From: Rhynochetos jubatus
Taxonomy: Eukaryota; Chordata; Aves; Eurypygiformes; Rhynochetidae
Assembly (NCBI GenBank): GCA_027574665.1
Contig: CM050659.1
Location: forward strand, 21,801,001-21,865,000
Length of the DNA stretch: 64,000 nucleotides
Direction of reading: 5' to 3'
The first letter of the stretch is position 1, and every line of letters begins with the position of its first letter. Positions 12,701 through 21,807 of the stretch are shown here, in pieces. The position numbers and the translations under genes were made by a program. The notes beneath the pieces were generated by a model. The model saw only the letters and a program-made list of their open reading frames with translations, was not told where the DNA came from and did not search any database.

Positions 12701-13050
12701 AAAACGCGGTGTTGGCAAGCCAGTACACCCTTGTCTGTACAGAAACGATGCAACAAAACTGTTTTCCGTGAATATAACCAGAACTGGACGGAACTTCAGT
12801 GTACACTTCCTACTTCCTTACTTGTTAGTCTTTGAGTTCTTTTCTTTACGCTTTATCTCCTTGTGAAGAGCAAGCTACTCAGGGCCAGACGACAGTCCTC
12901 GTGGTGACGAGCGGGATGGTAAAATTTGACGGCGACAAGCAGCGCTACTTCAATCAGAACTTCCTGCTGACAGCACAGGCCACACCTACCAACACAGTGT
13001 GGAAGATCGCCAGTGACTGTTTCCGCTTTCAGGACTGGGCCAGTTCGTGA
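9412..13050 (+). CDS. NXT2: NTF2-related export protein 2 (NXT2/p15-2), four coding exons
   Basis: The small NTF2-like partner of the mRNA-export receptor NXF1 (TAP). The heterodimer binds messenger RNPs and the FG nucleoporins of the nuclear pore. The coding exons are 9412-9426, 11186-11272, 11878-12022 and 12869-13050. They join in frame to 142 residues plus TGA, the usual length of the short NXT form. Recognisable blocks are [13 protein letters not shown] (residues 6-18), [10 protein letters not shown], the [10 protein letters not shown] segment (about 46-55), [15 protein letters not shown] (77-82), and the C-terminal NQNFLLTAQ and [19 protein letters not shown]2 folds are small and this one is complete. 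LYLDKATL and VNVLDCQ fit NXT2 better than NXT1. All introns are GT-AG. The gene is convergent with KCNE5. Confidence 0.97.
9848..10070 (+). mobile_element. Older CR1 fragment in NXT2 intron 1
   Basis: A diverged forward-strand CR1 tail. It shows GAAGAAAAACT, GGGAACAGG, ATGAAATCCCCATCCTCAGA, GACAGGACCCTGAGCAGG, GAGCAGGCATTTGGACTAGATGA and CTTCCAACCTAAATTGT in the order of the CR1 3' consensus. It belongs to a subfamily with the TTGGACTAGATGA block rather than the CCATGGCAGGG block. Confidence 0.85.
11186..11272 (+). CDS. NXT2: NXT2 coding exon 2
   Basis: Twenty-nine codons, residues 6-34, phase 0 at both ends. The acceptor is CCTCTCTCCAG|GAT and the donor AGG|GTACGT. It encodes the first helix of the NTF2 fold, starting [16 protein letters not shown] and ending MDKRRR. 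Confidence 0.97.
11878..12022 (+). CDS. NXT2: NXT2 coding exon 3
   Basis: Residues 35-82 plus one base of codon 83. The acceptor is ATAATCCCTCAG|GCT and the donor CACG|GTAAGG. It carries the conserved WNGNAVSG loop and the [11 protein letters not shown] helix of the NTF2 fold. Confidence 0.97.
12869..13050 (+). CDS. NXT2: NXT2 coding exon 4 (terminal)
   Basis: Completes codon 83 (Glu) and runs to TGA at 13,048-13,050. The acceptor is TTGTGAAG|AGCAAGC; the first AG must be used, since the next AG two bases on would shift the frame. It encodes the beta-sheet core that contacts NXF1 ([32 protein letters not shown]). Confidence 0.96.
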
Positions 13051-13275
13051 GGATCGGCTGCGGGAGCGACGTCCCTCCTTCGGCATGTTGAAGTCAGCTG
13101 TACGGACAGCCGTGCTCCGTGCGTGGGAAACACTCGCTCTTCGTGTTGCGTCTGTCGTGACGGAAAGGTCTGCAGATGTTTCGGGGTTGAGCCCAATGAC
13201 CGTGAGTTTAGTAGTAAACGATCGCCAAGTGTGAGAGGTTGCTAGTGCCGAACGTAATAAAATGCTGAAGGCGGT
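13051..13275 (+). terminator. NXT2: NXT2 3' UTR and poly(A) signal
   Basis: A canonical AATAAA sits at 13,256-13,261, about 205 nt after the stop. It is followed by a GT-rich stretch (GGCGGTGAGCTGTGTTGG) suitable as a downstream element, so cleavage near 13,275-13,285 is likely. A second AATAAA at 16,887-16,892 could serve a much longer 3' UTR, but nothing else supports that. Confidence 0.75.
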
Positions 13276-16200
13276 GAGCTGTGTTGGAATCATTCCTAAA
13301 ATGCCTTACGTGCAGCTGTGCTGCTGCTTCCAGACCTCTCGTGTGTAATGCTGAACCTCTGTGTGAACACAGAATCCTCTTCGTGTACAATTCTGAGCAA
13401 GCGTGACTTTTTTCAGCTTGAAAAGGTCTGTTCTTACGGTAGCGTCTTCCCCCTTTTGAAGAAGATGCTTATGGCGTGTAGAAGTAAACCGTGCCGAGAT
13501 AGAACTCTCAAGGCTGCCTACTCTTGGTTGTTAGAGCCTGGAAAGGACTGACCGTGATTGCCGTTGGTGGAAGTAGCACGTACAGCTCCCGTGTGCGTAA
13601 TTTCCCGAAGAACCTATTGGAAAGGTGGTGGTGCCTTCCTTGTTCCAGGAGGACGAAATCTCATCAGGTTTCATTTTGGCTTGAGCTTCGCAGACTTCGG
13701 TTGTAGTTAACGTGCGGTGCTTGGCATGTCGGGCACAGTGAACGATTCGGAGCTCCTGTGCCAGCAGCTCGGCCCGTGCGCGTGAAGGAGCTCAACCCGG
13801 CCGCTTTTCTTTGAAGCCTTGGAGTGTGAGAAATGGGTCGATTAGAGGATATCTGTTGGCTTTCACTGCTCGTTCTGTTGCTGTAGGTGTGGGCTGGTTT
13901 TCCCCGTACGCAGTCTGCGGGTTTGGAGTCCCTGCTGTCTTTTCAGGAAACCTTGTAAGGAAGCGGCACTGGAAGTGCACGTTAACGTGAAGCCCGTGGT
14001 TTCTCTCTTCGGTACCCTTTCTCAGAACAGGCGCTTCCATTATTGTCAGCTGGGAAGAGCAGCCCTGAACGCAAACGGCACCTTCTCGTGCAGGTCTTCA
14101 CTGTAGTTTTCACGTTCTTTTCGAACGTTACGTTTAGCTCCCGATGCTGGGGGTTATTTTGCGCGTCTTGCTTTAAATTTGCCGTTTAACGCTCCCAACC
14201 ACTTTAAAACGGTTGCCAAGACCGCAGGTTACGACTGCCCGTCTCAACCCGGGAACTGGGAGTATCAGGAGGTTTGTGTCCAGGTGGTAACTTGCTGGTT
14301 TAAGCTGAGTAAGAAAATCGGATGACCTGCACGTGCGAGAGTGCGCTTGCTTCTGACTGCAAATACGGGAGAGGAGCTTGCGACGGATCTTGACGCGGGT
14401 CGCAGTGCCAGCAGCAGCCTGAGCACAGAAGCTGTCGCCGCTGCAGCTCGCTTGTTTTTACAACTTAAATCGGGGAAGACCGTGAAAATGAGCAACACCG
14501 GACTGGTGTAAGACACCTTAAACCAGCGGCAGTTGGTACGGTCCCCCACGCAGCGGGACGTTGGGGTGACGTGGGTGGGTTTCTTTCCGTTTGAGTCTTC
14601 ACGTCAGCAGGTTTGGATTGGCAGCCCGTCTCTGTGCGGAAGCTGTTCGCGTTCTGAACTGTCGGGTGACTTTTTCAGCCTGAAGAGTACGAATTCCTGC
14701 AAAACAGTGCAGGAAGCCCGGAGTTTTTTATACCTGGAAATCCATCGTTGTTCCTGTATGCAGCGAAGGAAGGCTCGCTCTATTTAATTCCTGTTTATTC
14801 TGAACAGAATATGCAAGGTCCCTATGTTTGTATTTCTTCTGCACGTGTGAAAAGAAAACTTAACCCTAAATTTGCCCGTTACTGAGACAGCGTTGTCGGT
14901 CTGCGGCGCTGGCGTGGCGCTGGCGTGGCGCGCTTCTGTTTCCATTTGCTGTTTGGGACGCGAGTGGTGCTAGGGGTCTGCTCCGCGCACGCGAGCCAGG
15001 TTCCGACTCTTGAAAGGCGGTGCCGGGCGCGGCTGCAGCGGTTGCCTGTGGAAGGCAGTCACCGGAACGCGCTCCTCTCCGCACCTGATAACGCTGTCCT
15101 GGGGGTGCACACTTCATGCATCTTTTTTACTCACGTTTCATGTTGTACGGTAGTTCGTGCGCTTTTTGTAGGCAGATGGGGAGACGTAGGATACACGAGG
15201 CAATGCTTCGGTCACGGGTTACTCTTGCTTATTTTCATGCTGTTCAGATTCAGGCTGCTTTTACGTCTGACTTCTGCCGTTGATACTACAAAACCCCCAA
15301 CCAAACCCGGAAAGCCCTCCCTACCTGGAACGTCACTTAGGAAGCTTACTGCGTGGCCTAGCTGCCCAAACCCAGCTTCGGCTCCTCCTCCGGGAGATGG
15401 GTGCCTGGAGCTAGGCTTGGCATGCACGCAGGGGTTGGAGAGCAATCTCTCAGAACACAGTGGCTTCAGCCTAGGGAGAGGTGCCAGTTCCGCGCTGCCT
15501 GCTCCCAGCATCCTCGGTGGGGGTCGCCGGGGTGGGTCAGTGCTCCCACCATTGGCTGTGGCTCTTTCTGACTGAAAATGCTGGGTCACACAGTATTTTT
15601 ATGAAGCATACTGAGTGATAATGTCGCTATTAGATTAAATCAGTTATTCTACGACTGAATAATTAAGAGCTAAGCACTTCCACACACTAATTGTGGCTGC
15701 TGAAGGCTTGTCAGGTCTCTTTTCTGTGCATTCCCTGTATGGTCGTTACCAGTCACTGTCGGTGCTGCTTTGATCTCTTGGCACACTGCAGTTAAATTGG
15801 CTTAATACTGCTGCTCCTTGGCCTGGAGAAGAGTTACCTGGTGGTGTGAATGGTTTGTTCTGAGGGGTTCGGTATGCCTACGCTTCCTTATCCTCGCTGG
15901 AGAAAAGCACATTGTAAAGAAATGCTGGTTTATCGGTCAAGTAACTCCACACTTGAAGATATTTTGTAAGTTTTTGAAATTAAGATCTCTTGTAAGATGA
16001 ATTAAAAACCAACCAAAAAAACCTTGCAACTACCTGATGTTCTGCTTTTTTATTATTATTAGAAGTTTTCACAGTTGGTTCTTTTGATATTAAAAGTGCA
16101 AGAAATAATCTGTGACTTCCTTACCTTCACTGTTACGTCCCGAGTTCTGCGTTCTGGTTGTTGCGGCGCGGTGCTGGGGCGCTGCAGGACGGTCAGCTCT

Positions 16201-17410
16201 GAGCTCTTGGTCAGTGCTGCCCAGAGTAAAGCGTGTCTGGGATAGTAACCCTGTAGCAAGTGCCTCCCCAGGCGCGCTGTCGGGCAGTCAGCGGGGCGAG
16301 CTGGCTAGAGCTGCCCTCTCAAACTGACGCTGCCCTCTCAGATTTGCTGACGTTTCGGCTGCTGCCTGACGAATACCTGGACGAAGTCAGACGAAACTTG
16401 TGCCGGATCCTTGGATTGTGAATATTTTCACTGCGAACGTACCGCTGCGCCCCTGCTGTGTCTGCTGAGAAGGAATGAAACACTCGGTAAGGGATGGCCC
16501 GTGTGATAACGGGGCCTTGCTTCGTTCGTCCGGCTGTTTCGAACACGTTGCTCGTGAGCACCCGCAGTGCAGGCAGCAGCTCTCCGCCGCTGGTAGCGCA
16601 AAGGGGGTGCTCAGGCAGGGTCAGCCTTGGCATGGAAACGGGCGCTGTTGAGCCGGTGGGTACCAAACGCATCGCCTGGTTCCTGCTGTCGCGAGGTGCC
16701 TTGCGGCGAGCCTCCGCGACACTCGCTCTGAGATTATCCCGAGCGAGGCTCTGCCAGCTGCTGCAGCGTAAAGGTGTAGGAGCGCTGGGAAAAACGAATC
16801 AGGACCAAACCGGAAGCTGTTGCCCGTATACCGAAAGTGAATCCAGAAGTTGCCTGTTCACTATCCCCCCCCGAGGCTGAAGAACAAATAAACAAATAGT
16901 GAAGTCTTTCTGAGCAAGCTCTTTGACCCTAACAGAAGCAGGGCACCGGGAGCTGAGCTGCCTGCCGAAGGCCGGGTTTAATCAGACAGACACATCTACC
17001 TCGTTAGCTCTTGCGGCCGGGGATTGACGACTACAGGGACTAAATGGCCATTCTGCCCTGCATCAGTAACGGCCGGTTTGCCGGTCTGGCTCGTCGCGGG
17101 CGTTACGCTTCCTTCGCCCTTCCTTTCCTGGCTGGCGTACCCGCCGGAGCCTTGCCGATTATTCTTTGCGCCCCTTGGCAGGTTCGGCTCCAGCGGCGCC
17201 TTGGCCTTCCCGACCCCATCCCTGCGCAGCCGGGCAGCGGCCCTACGCGGGACGGGGGAAACTACCGGCTGGAGGCGGCGTGACCGTTAGAAACGCGACG
17301 TGAGTGCGCCCGTCTGTAGCTAACTGCACCTGCGTGCGGAAGCGTTTGCAGCAGCACGCTGTGTTTAAGCGTAGCTGTACACCCGGCGGTGCCCGGCGCC
17401 GTGCGAGCGG

Positions 17411-17462
17411 TGGCGTTGCCCTGTTAAACATCTGGTTGGCGTTGCCCTGTTAAACATCTGGT
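17411..17462 (+). repeat. 26-bp perfect tandem duplication
   Basis: Two identical 26-base units back to back (17,411-17,436 and 17,437-17,462), beginning TGGCGTTGCC and ending CATCTGGT. There are no mismatches. Confidence 0.97.
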
Positions 17463-17943
17463 TGAACTGTGACTGCGGACAGATGGGCTGATGCAAATCA
17501 CATTCCTGCAGTTCACCCAGACCTCGCGATCCTTTGGGGTGTTGAAAGGCACAGGTAGAACAGCAGATAACTAGAGTTTCCTTGGCGGGAGGACTTGCGC
17601 CTTCCTTGTTTGCGAACTGTGTGATGAAGGGGAGGCTTTTCGCAGGAGCAGCCCTTTATTTTCTTTGTAGGACCCAGGCACAGGAGTTGCCCGATACAAA
17701 ACGATGGTTTTGCTGTTGGAAAAGTGCGTGAGCGTGGTGGAGGACGTTTGTCAGTAACAGAAATCTCTCCCCCTCCGCGGTTAGTGTCAAGGCTCCTTTT
17801 CCTGCAGCGTAGCTGGGATAAACCCAGGTGGTGGTTTGTGTTGTGCGGTGCACATTCCTGGTGAAGGTGCTCTTGGTCAACCTTTCTCTGAGCAACCCCC
17901 CCCCGAGCCCCGAAGTGACTGTTAACGCGGCTACGACAGCCGA

Positions 17944-18137
17944 AACCCCCTTCGCCTGCTGGGTTCGGCTGTGGCAGGCACGTGCTGTAGTTTTAGTCTC
18001 GAGGGTGAACTCTCCGAAGGTGGGCTCGCAGCTACTCCGGAACCCCCTTCGCCTGCTGGGTTCGGCTGTGGCAGGCACGTGCTGTAGTTTTAGTCTCGAG
18101 GGTGAACTCTCCGAAGGTGGGCTCGCAGCTACTCCGG
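17944..18137 (+). repeat. 97-bp perfect tandem duplication
   Basis: Two identical 97-base units (17,944-18,040 and 18,041-18,137), each beginning AACCCCCTTCGCC and ending AGCTACTCCGG, with no mismatch by eye. The flanks differ, so the array has exactly two copies in this assembly. It lies in non-coding DNA. It is either a recent duplication, a minisatellite with a variable copy number, or an assembly artefact. Confidence 0.97.
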
Positions 18138-18344
18138 AGGGACGGTATCGGCGGCTGTAGAAGTTACCGTGCGCCTGCACCTGGAAGCGCTAAGATGCGC
18201 TCCTGATGCTTTCCTCAGTGTCTGAGCTTTTTGTCCCGATAAATGCTCCCACACAAGCCCCAACAGCCTGGGTTCAACAGAACCAGAACCAGACCCGGCG
18301 CTGCCATCCACCCGGCACCCTGTCGGTGCTGCAAAGGGATGAAG

Positions 18345-18432
18345 GGAGAAGGTGCCCCTGCCCAGGGCAGGGGATGGCACCGGGTGATCCTGGAGGCCCC
18401 TTCCAGCCCAAACCCTCCCACGATTCTGCAGC
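18345..18432 (+). mobile_element. Short diverged CR1 tail
   Basis: A forward-strand piece resembling the last 90 bp of CR1: GTGCCCCTGCCCAGGGCAGGGG, then TGATCCTGGAGGCCCCTTCCAGCCCAAACCCTCCCACGATTCTG. It is 5'-truncated and diverged. It lies just beyond the likely KCNE5 poly(A) site. Confidence 0.75.
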
Positions 18433-18574
18433 GGCACAAGAACGGGGCTGGGGTTGGCGCGGTGAAACGCCGCCCGCAGGAAGCGCACTGCGGCCGGGTG
18501 GCGCGGCGGGAGGCAAACTGGCGTTAAAGGCGTTCAAGGAGGCGCTAAAGATGAGTGCCGAGAGGCCGCTGTAC

Positions 18575-18856
18575 GTACGCGGAGCGGGGGTTTATTGCAG
18601 AAAAGCAGCGCAAGTCAATCCGAGCGTCACAAGTGCCCCGCCGCGCGGGCAGCCCGGAGCCCGGCGGAGCGCCGGTGGCAGCCCGGTCCGGGAGCCCGGC
18701 CGGACGCAGCCCCGCAGCATCCCGCCGCCCCGGGCAGGGCCCCCTGCTCTCCCGGGGGCCGGGCTGCCGGCGGCGGGGGCCGGCAGAAGCGGTGCCGTGG
18801 CGGGTACCCCCTCGGAGCCTCGCGGGCTCTTCTCCCGCCGGGCGGCGGGGCCGCGC
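18575..18856 (-). terminator. KCNE5: KCNE5 3' UTR and poly(A) signal
   Basis: On the minus strand an AATAAA lies at 18,591-18,596, about 260 nt after the stop codon. It is the first canonical signal after the gene, giving a short 3' UTR that stays inside the CpG island. Confidence 0.7.
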
Positions 18857-19177
18857 TCACACCAGCCGCTGGCCCTCGGCGGGGCCGCCCTCCTCGCCCG
18901 GCTGCCCCGGGCCGCCGCGGCCCCAGTCGCGCTCGATGTAGAGGTGGTAGGGGTCGTGCTTGGACTCCAGCTTCCGCGAGCGGGTGTAGGCCAGGATGAG
19001 CCCCCCGGCCAGGCAGCCGTAGAAGATCATGATGAGCAGGATGTAGAGCGAGGCGTCGCCCCCCGGGCCGGGCCCGGCCGCCGGCGGAGCGGGGGCGCTG
19101 GCGTTGCCGCCGCGGCGCAGCTCCCGCAGCAGCGCGCTGAGCAGCGCCGGCAGCCGCCGCGCCTCGCTGCAGTTCAT
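18857..19177 (-). CDS. KCNE5: Potassium channel beta subunit KCNE5 (KCNE1-like), single exon
   Basis: A 106-residue single-pass membrane protein of the KCNE (MinK/MiRP) family, which modulates KCNQ1 and other voltage-gated K+ channels at the cell surface. It starts MNCSEARRLPALLSALL, closely matching the KCNE5 N-terminus. There are N-glycosylation sequons at N2 (NCS) and N25 (NAS), then a Gly/Pro/Ala-rich linker (28-41). The transmembrane helix is at about 43-65 (LYILLIMIFY, CLAGGLILAY), followed by the family juxtamembrane stretch TRSRKL (65-70) and HDPYHLYIERDW (74-85). The tail ends in GEEGGPAEGQRLV. The start was chosen because MNCSE is the family N-terminus, although the frame is open further upstream. 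It is intronless, as in mammals, and shorter than the human protein (about 142 aa from memory). Position between NXT2 and ACSL4 confirms identity. Confidence 0.96.
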   Translation of the reverse strand: MNCSEARRLPALLSALLRELRRGGNASAPAPPAAGPGPGGDASLYILLIMIFYGCLAGGLILAYTRSRKLESKHDPYHLYIERDWGRGGPGQPGEEGGPAEGQRLV

Positions 19178-19504
19178 GGCGCGACCCCCGCCCCCGGCCC
19201 CGCCCCGCCCCGCCTCCCTCGGCCCCGCCGGTGCCCGCTCCCGCGCGGAGGCGGCGGGACCGGAGCGCCCGGGGGGTCCGGGGGATGTGGGAAGGCTGGG
19301 GCGGGGGGCCGGGCCCTGCCCGCGGGTCACGACGACCCCCGGCCACGCTCCAGGCCTGGGCACGAGCGGCGGGAAAGCTGCCCGCGGAGAAGGCGCCGGG
19401 GGGGTTGGTGCTGAGCCGGCCCGCGCCCGGGTGGCCAAGGGCATCCTGGCCGGCGCCAGGGACAGTGTGGCCAGCAGGACCAGGGCAGGGGCCTTCTCCC
19501 AAGT

Positions 19505-19768
19505 GACAAGAAACGGCCTCCAGCAGAGCCAGGGGAGGTTTAGACTGGATATCAGGGAAAAATTCCTTCCCGGAAAGGGCTGCCAGGATTGGAACGGGCT
19601 GCCCCGGGAGGTGGTGGAGTCACCATCCCGGGAGGGGTTGGAGAGACGTGGGGATGAGGTGCTCAGGGACATGGATAGCGGTGGCCTTGGCAGTGCTGGG
19701 TTAACGGTTGGACTCGTGATCTCAAAGGTCTTTTCCCACCTAAATGTCTCAATGATTCTGTGGAGCTG
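19505..19768 (+). mobile_element. CR1 3' fragment upstream of KCNE5
   Basis: A forward-strand CR1 of a different subfamily from the GCCATGGCAGGG copies. Landmarks are TTTAGACTGGATATCAGG, AACGGGCTGCCCCGGGAGGTGGTGGAGTCACC, TTGGACTCGTGATCTCAAAGGTCTTTTCCCACC and AATGATTCTGTG at its 3' end. It begins about 330 bp upstream of the KCNE5 start codon. Confidence 0.92.
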
Positions 19769-21636
19769 CTGGAAAACGAGCTCTGGTTGTCAGTTACAGC
19801 TGGAGCGAGCATCTGGGAGCTGATGAGCTAACCTCCCCGTAGCTGCACTGGTAGCGGAGAGCTCCGAAACCGGGATTATCAAGCTGGAGTTCAGATAAAA
19901 CGGCTTGTGCGAGAAATCCAAGGACTGAGCCCTCCGCTCGGGGGGTGTGGGGCACAGCCTTACTGCCTGGTGACTCGGGCCGTGCCTCCCCGTGCCCAAA
20001 CATCGCTGTCTGTGTGAAACCCAGCCTCCCGCCCGCCACCTCCCAAACAGCGAGGAGCAGTCTGGCGTTAGAAAGTGCTAATTCCACCTCCACACAGTGC
20101 CAGCTTTACAGGAAATACCCCAGTGCTGTTTGACAGGTGCAGCTGGAAGGGAGCAGGCGGATGGAAAACAGCTGAGCCGTCCCCGCGCCCCTGGGAGGCT
20201 GCTGGGTACCGCTGGTGGCGTGAGAGAAAGGAAGGACAGGTGAGGGGCACAGGAGCTTGAGCAGCAGCAGCTGTGGTGGTCAGACACCGAGAGGCAGGAC
20301 TAATTGGAGTCATTAAAACGACTGGTAATTAGTTAAAGAAGAGGTGTGCCTTGAGCCAAAGGCCTGGAGGAGCGAATGCTAGCAGGCTGGGTTCCGGGCT
20401 GTTCCCAGCGTGCCCGCGCTGGAGGGCTGAGGCTGCAGCAGGTAGGCAAGTTAGTTACCCGATTTGTCTTTCGCCTCCCAAAGCTCGCTGCCCTGCTCGG
20501 GGTTTGTGAGCTCCTGTGAACGCGCCGAGTGCCTCAGGTTGCCCCTACTCCCAGGCTGTTTATCTGGTGGCTTTTTAAATCAGCCGTCGCTGCGCTCGCG
20601 GGCAAACGGGGCAGGTGCCCGTGGTGTAGGCTCACAACCCCTCCGGCGCGTGAGTCCTTTCTACCTTGTGCAGTGTCTTTGTATCGATTTGGGCCTTTCT
20701 GTGTGAGCAGCATCAGGCGAAGCGCGGCCCTGCTGTGTAGGGCTTGAAAGGATGGCACCTGCTCATCCATCCTGCTTCTCTGTAGCCTTTCAGTTGCTGC
20801 TGAGAAACACCAGCACAACGGGACGTTCCTGCAACAATATATTCTCCCTCCTCTCCTTGGCTTTTTCCCCCTTGGGATTTGCAATGCATTATTTCTCGTT
20901 TCTCCATCAGGAAAATCTGGCTGGGAAACCCAGACAGTAGTTACTGTCTCCTTCCCCCCATCCTCACTGGAAGCTGCACGCTGTAGGGCACCAGTGAGAC
21001 TGCTGCCTGGGCAGCGAGGCGTTTCTCGGGCGTGCGGGTGGTGGGTTTTCCTCTCGCGAGTCACCTTACAAACCCCTGTCTCTCTTAAGCAAAGGTTTTG
21101 GCGGTGGAAATAGAATAGAAAATCCAATAGATCACGGCTTTTACAAGGCTGAGTTATTAAAAGGCTGAATATCCATTTAGAATCTCAAGAGAGCAAAAAA
21201 CCAGTGTGATAGATAGTCCTTTCCCCACACCGTGCCAGGTTTTAATTTGCTTTTTGACGCTGCGGGTTTTGTTGGTGCGAGCCGTTTTCTTGGCATCTTC
21301 CCTCGGAAAGTCAGTTCTCGGCTCACCAGTAAAAGCTTAGAGTGGGCTGTGCGTAGGTTAAACCCGCGTCCGACTGACTCGACCGCAGTTCAGCCTGGGA
21401 TGCGGCGTGGCCTTTGTTTGCAGAGCTCCTCCAGGAGTGTCACCACCCGCGTTTCCACCCCTCGCAGCGGCGTCCTCGCCGTGCCACTGCAGGCGTTCGG
21501 AGCGGGCATCCAGGGCTCAGGAACAACACGGGAAAACGTCACCAGGTGGGAGTTAAGCTCTGAAGTAAGAGACACTGTTCTGGAATGCAGTGGGGTGAGG
21601 GGCAATGCCCGAGGCCCTGTAGGGCAGGTGGGGTGG

Positions 21637-21807
21637 CCCAGAGAAGCTGTGGGTGCCCCATCCCTGGGAGTGCCCAAGGCCAGGCTGGATGAGGCTGGGA
21701 GCAACCTGGGCTGGTGGAGGGTGTCCCTGCCCATGGCAGGGGTGGGACTGGATGACCTTGAAGGTCCCTCCCAACCCAAACCATGCTGTGGTTCGATGAT
21801 TCTGAAC
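21637..21807 (+). mobile_element. CR1 3' fragment
   Basis: Forward-strand CR1 tail of about 170 bp: GCCCAGAGAAGCTGTGGGTG, GGCCAGGCTGGATGAGGCT, CCCATGGCAGGGGTGGGACTGG, AAGGTCCCTCCCAACCCAAACC and GATTCTGA. It is strongly 5'-truncated and otherwise close to the copies at 8,495 and 61,413. Confidence 0.94.

Larger units (their letters stand above)
13286..18344. other. CpG-rich intergenic stretch between convergent NXT2 and KCNE5
   Basis: About 5 kb without a recognisable gene. CpG dinucleotides are frequent throughout, although overall GC is only moderate for much of it, which differs from the AT-leaning DNA left of 9 kb. It contains the 26-bp and 97-bp tandem duplications listed separately and an 11-bp CTGGCGTGGCG repeat near 14,908-14,931. 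The open frames of 100-216 codons look like chance frames in CpG-rich DNA. Confidence 0.6.
18430..19500 (-). promoter_or_regulatory. KCNE5: CpG island covering KCNE5
   Basis: Very high GC and CpG across the whole single-exon gene and roughly 320 bp upstream of its start, with no evident TATA box on the minus strand. The core promoter should lie between 19,178 and about 19,500, before the CR1 that begins near 19,505. The long open frames on the plus strand here, one of 402 codons, are artefacts of base composition. Confidence 0.75.

Noticed and set aside
16887..16892. AATAAA as the main NXT2 poly(A) signal
   Set aside because: A canonical signal with a GT-rich downstream element already exists at 13,256, far closer to the stop codon.
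18206..19414. 402-codon open frame on the plus strand
   Set aside because: It overlaps KCNE5 in antisense within a CpG island and its tail is CR1-adjacent; the Arg/Pro/Ala/Gly composition is typical of chance frames in GC-rich DNA.
18627..19672. Longer KCNE5 frame (up to 271 codons) and overlapping 291-codon frame on the minus strand
   Set aside because: The upstream extension reads through a CR1 and GC-rich promoter sequence; MNCSE at 19,177 is the family N-terminus, so the 106-residue form was chosen. The 291-codon frame is in another register.
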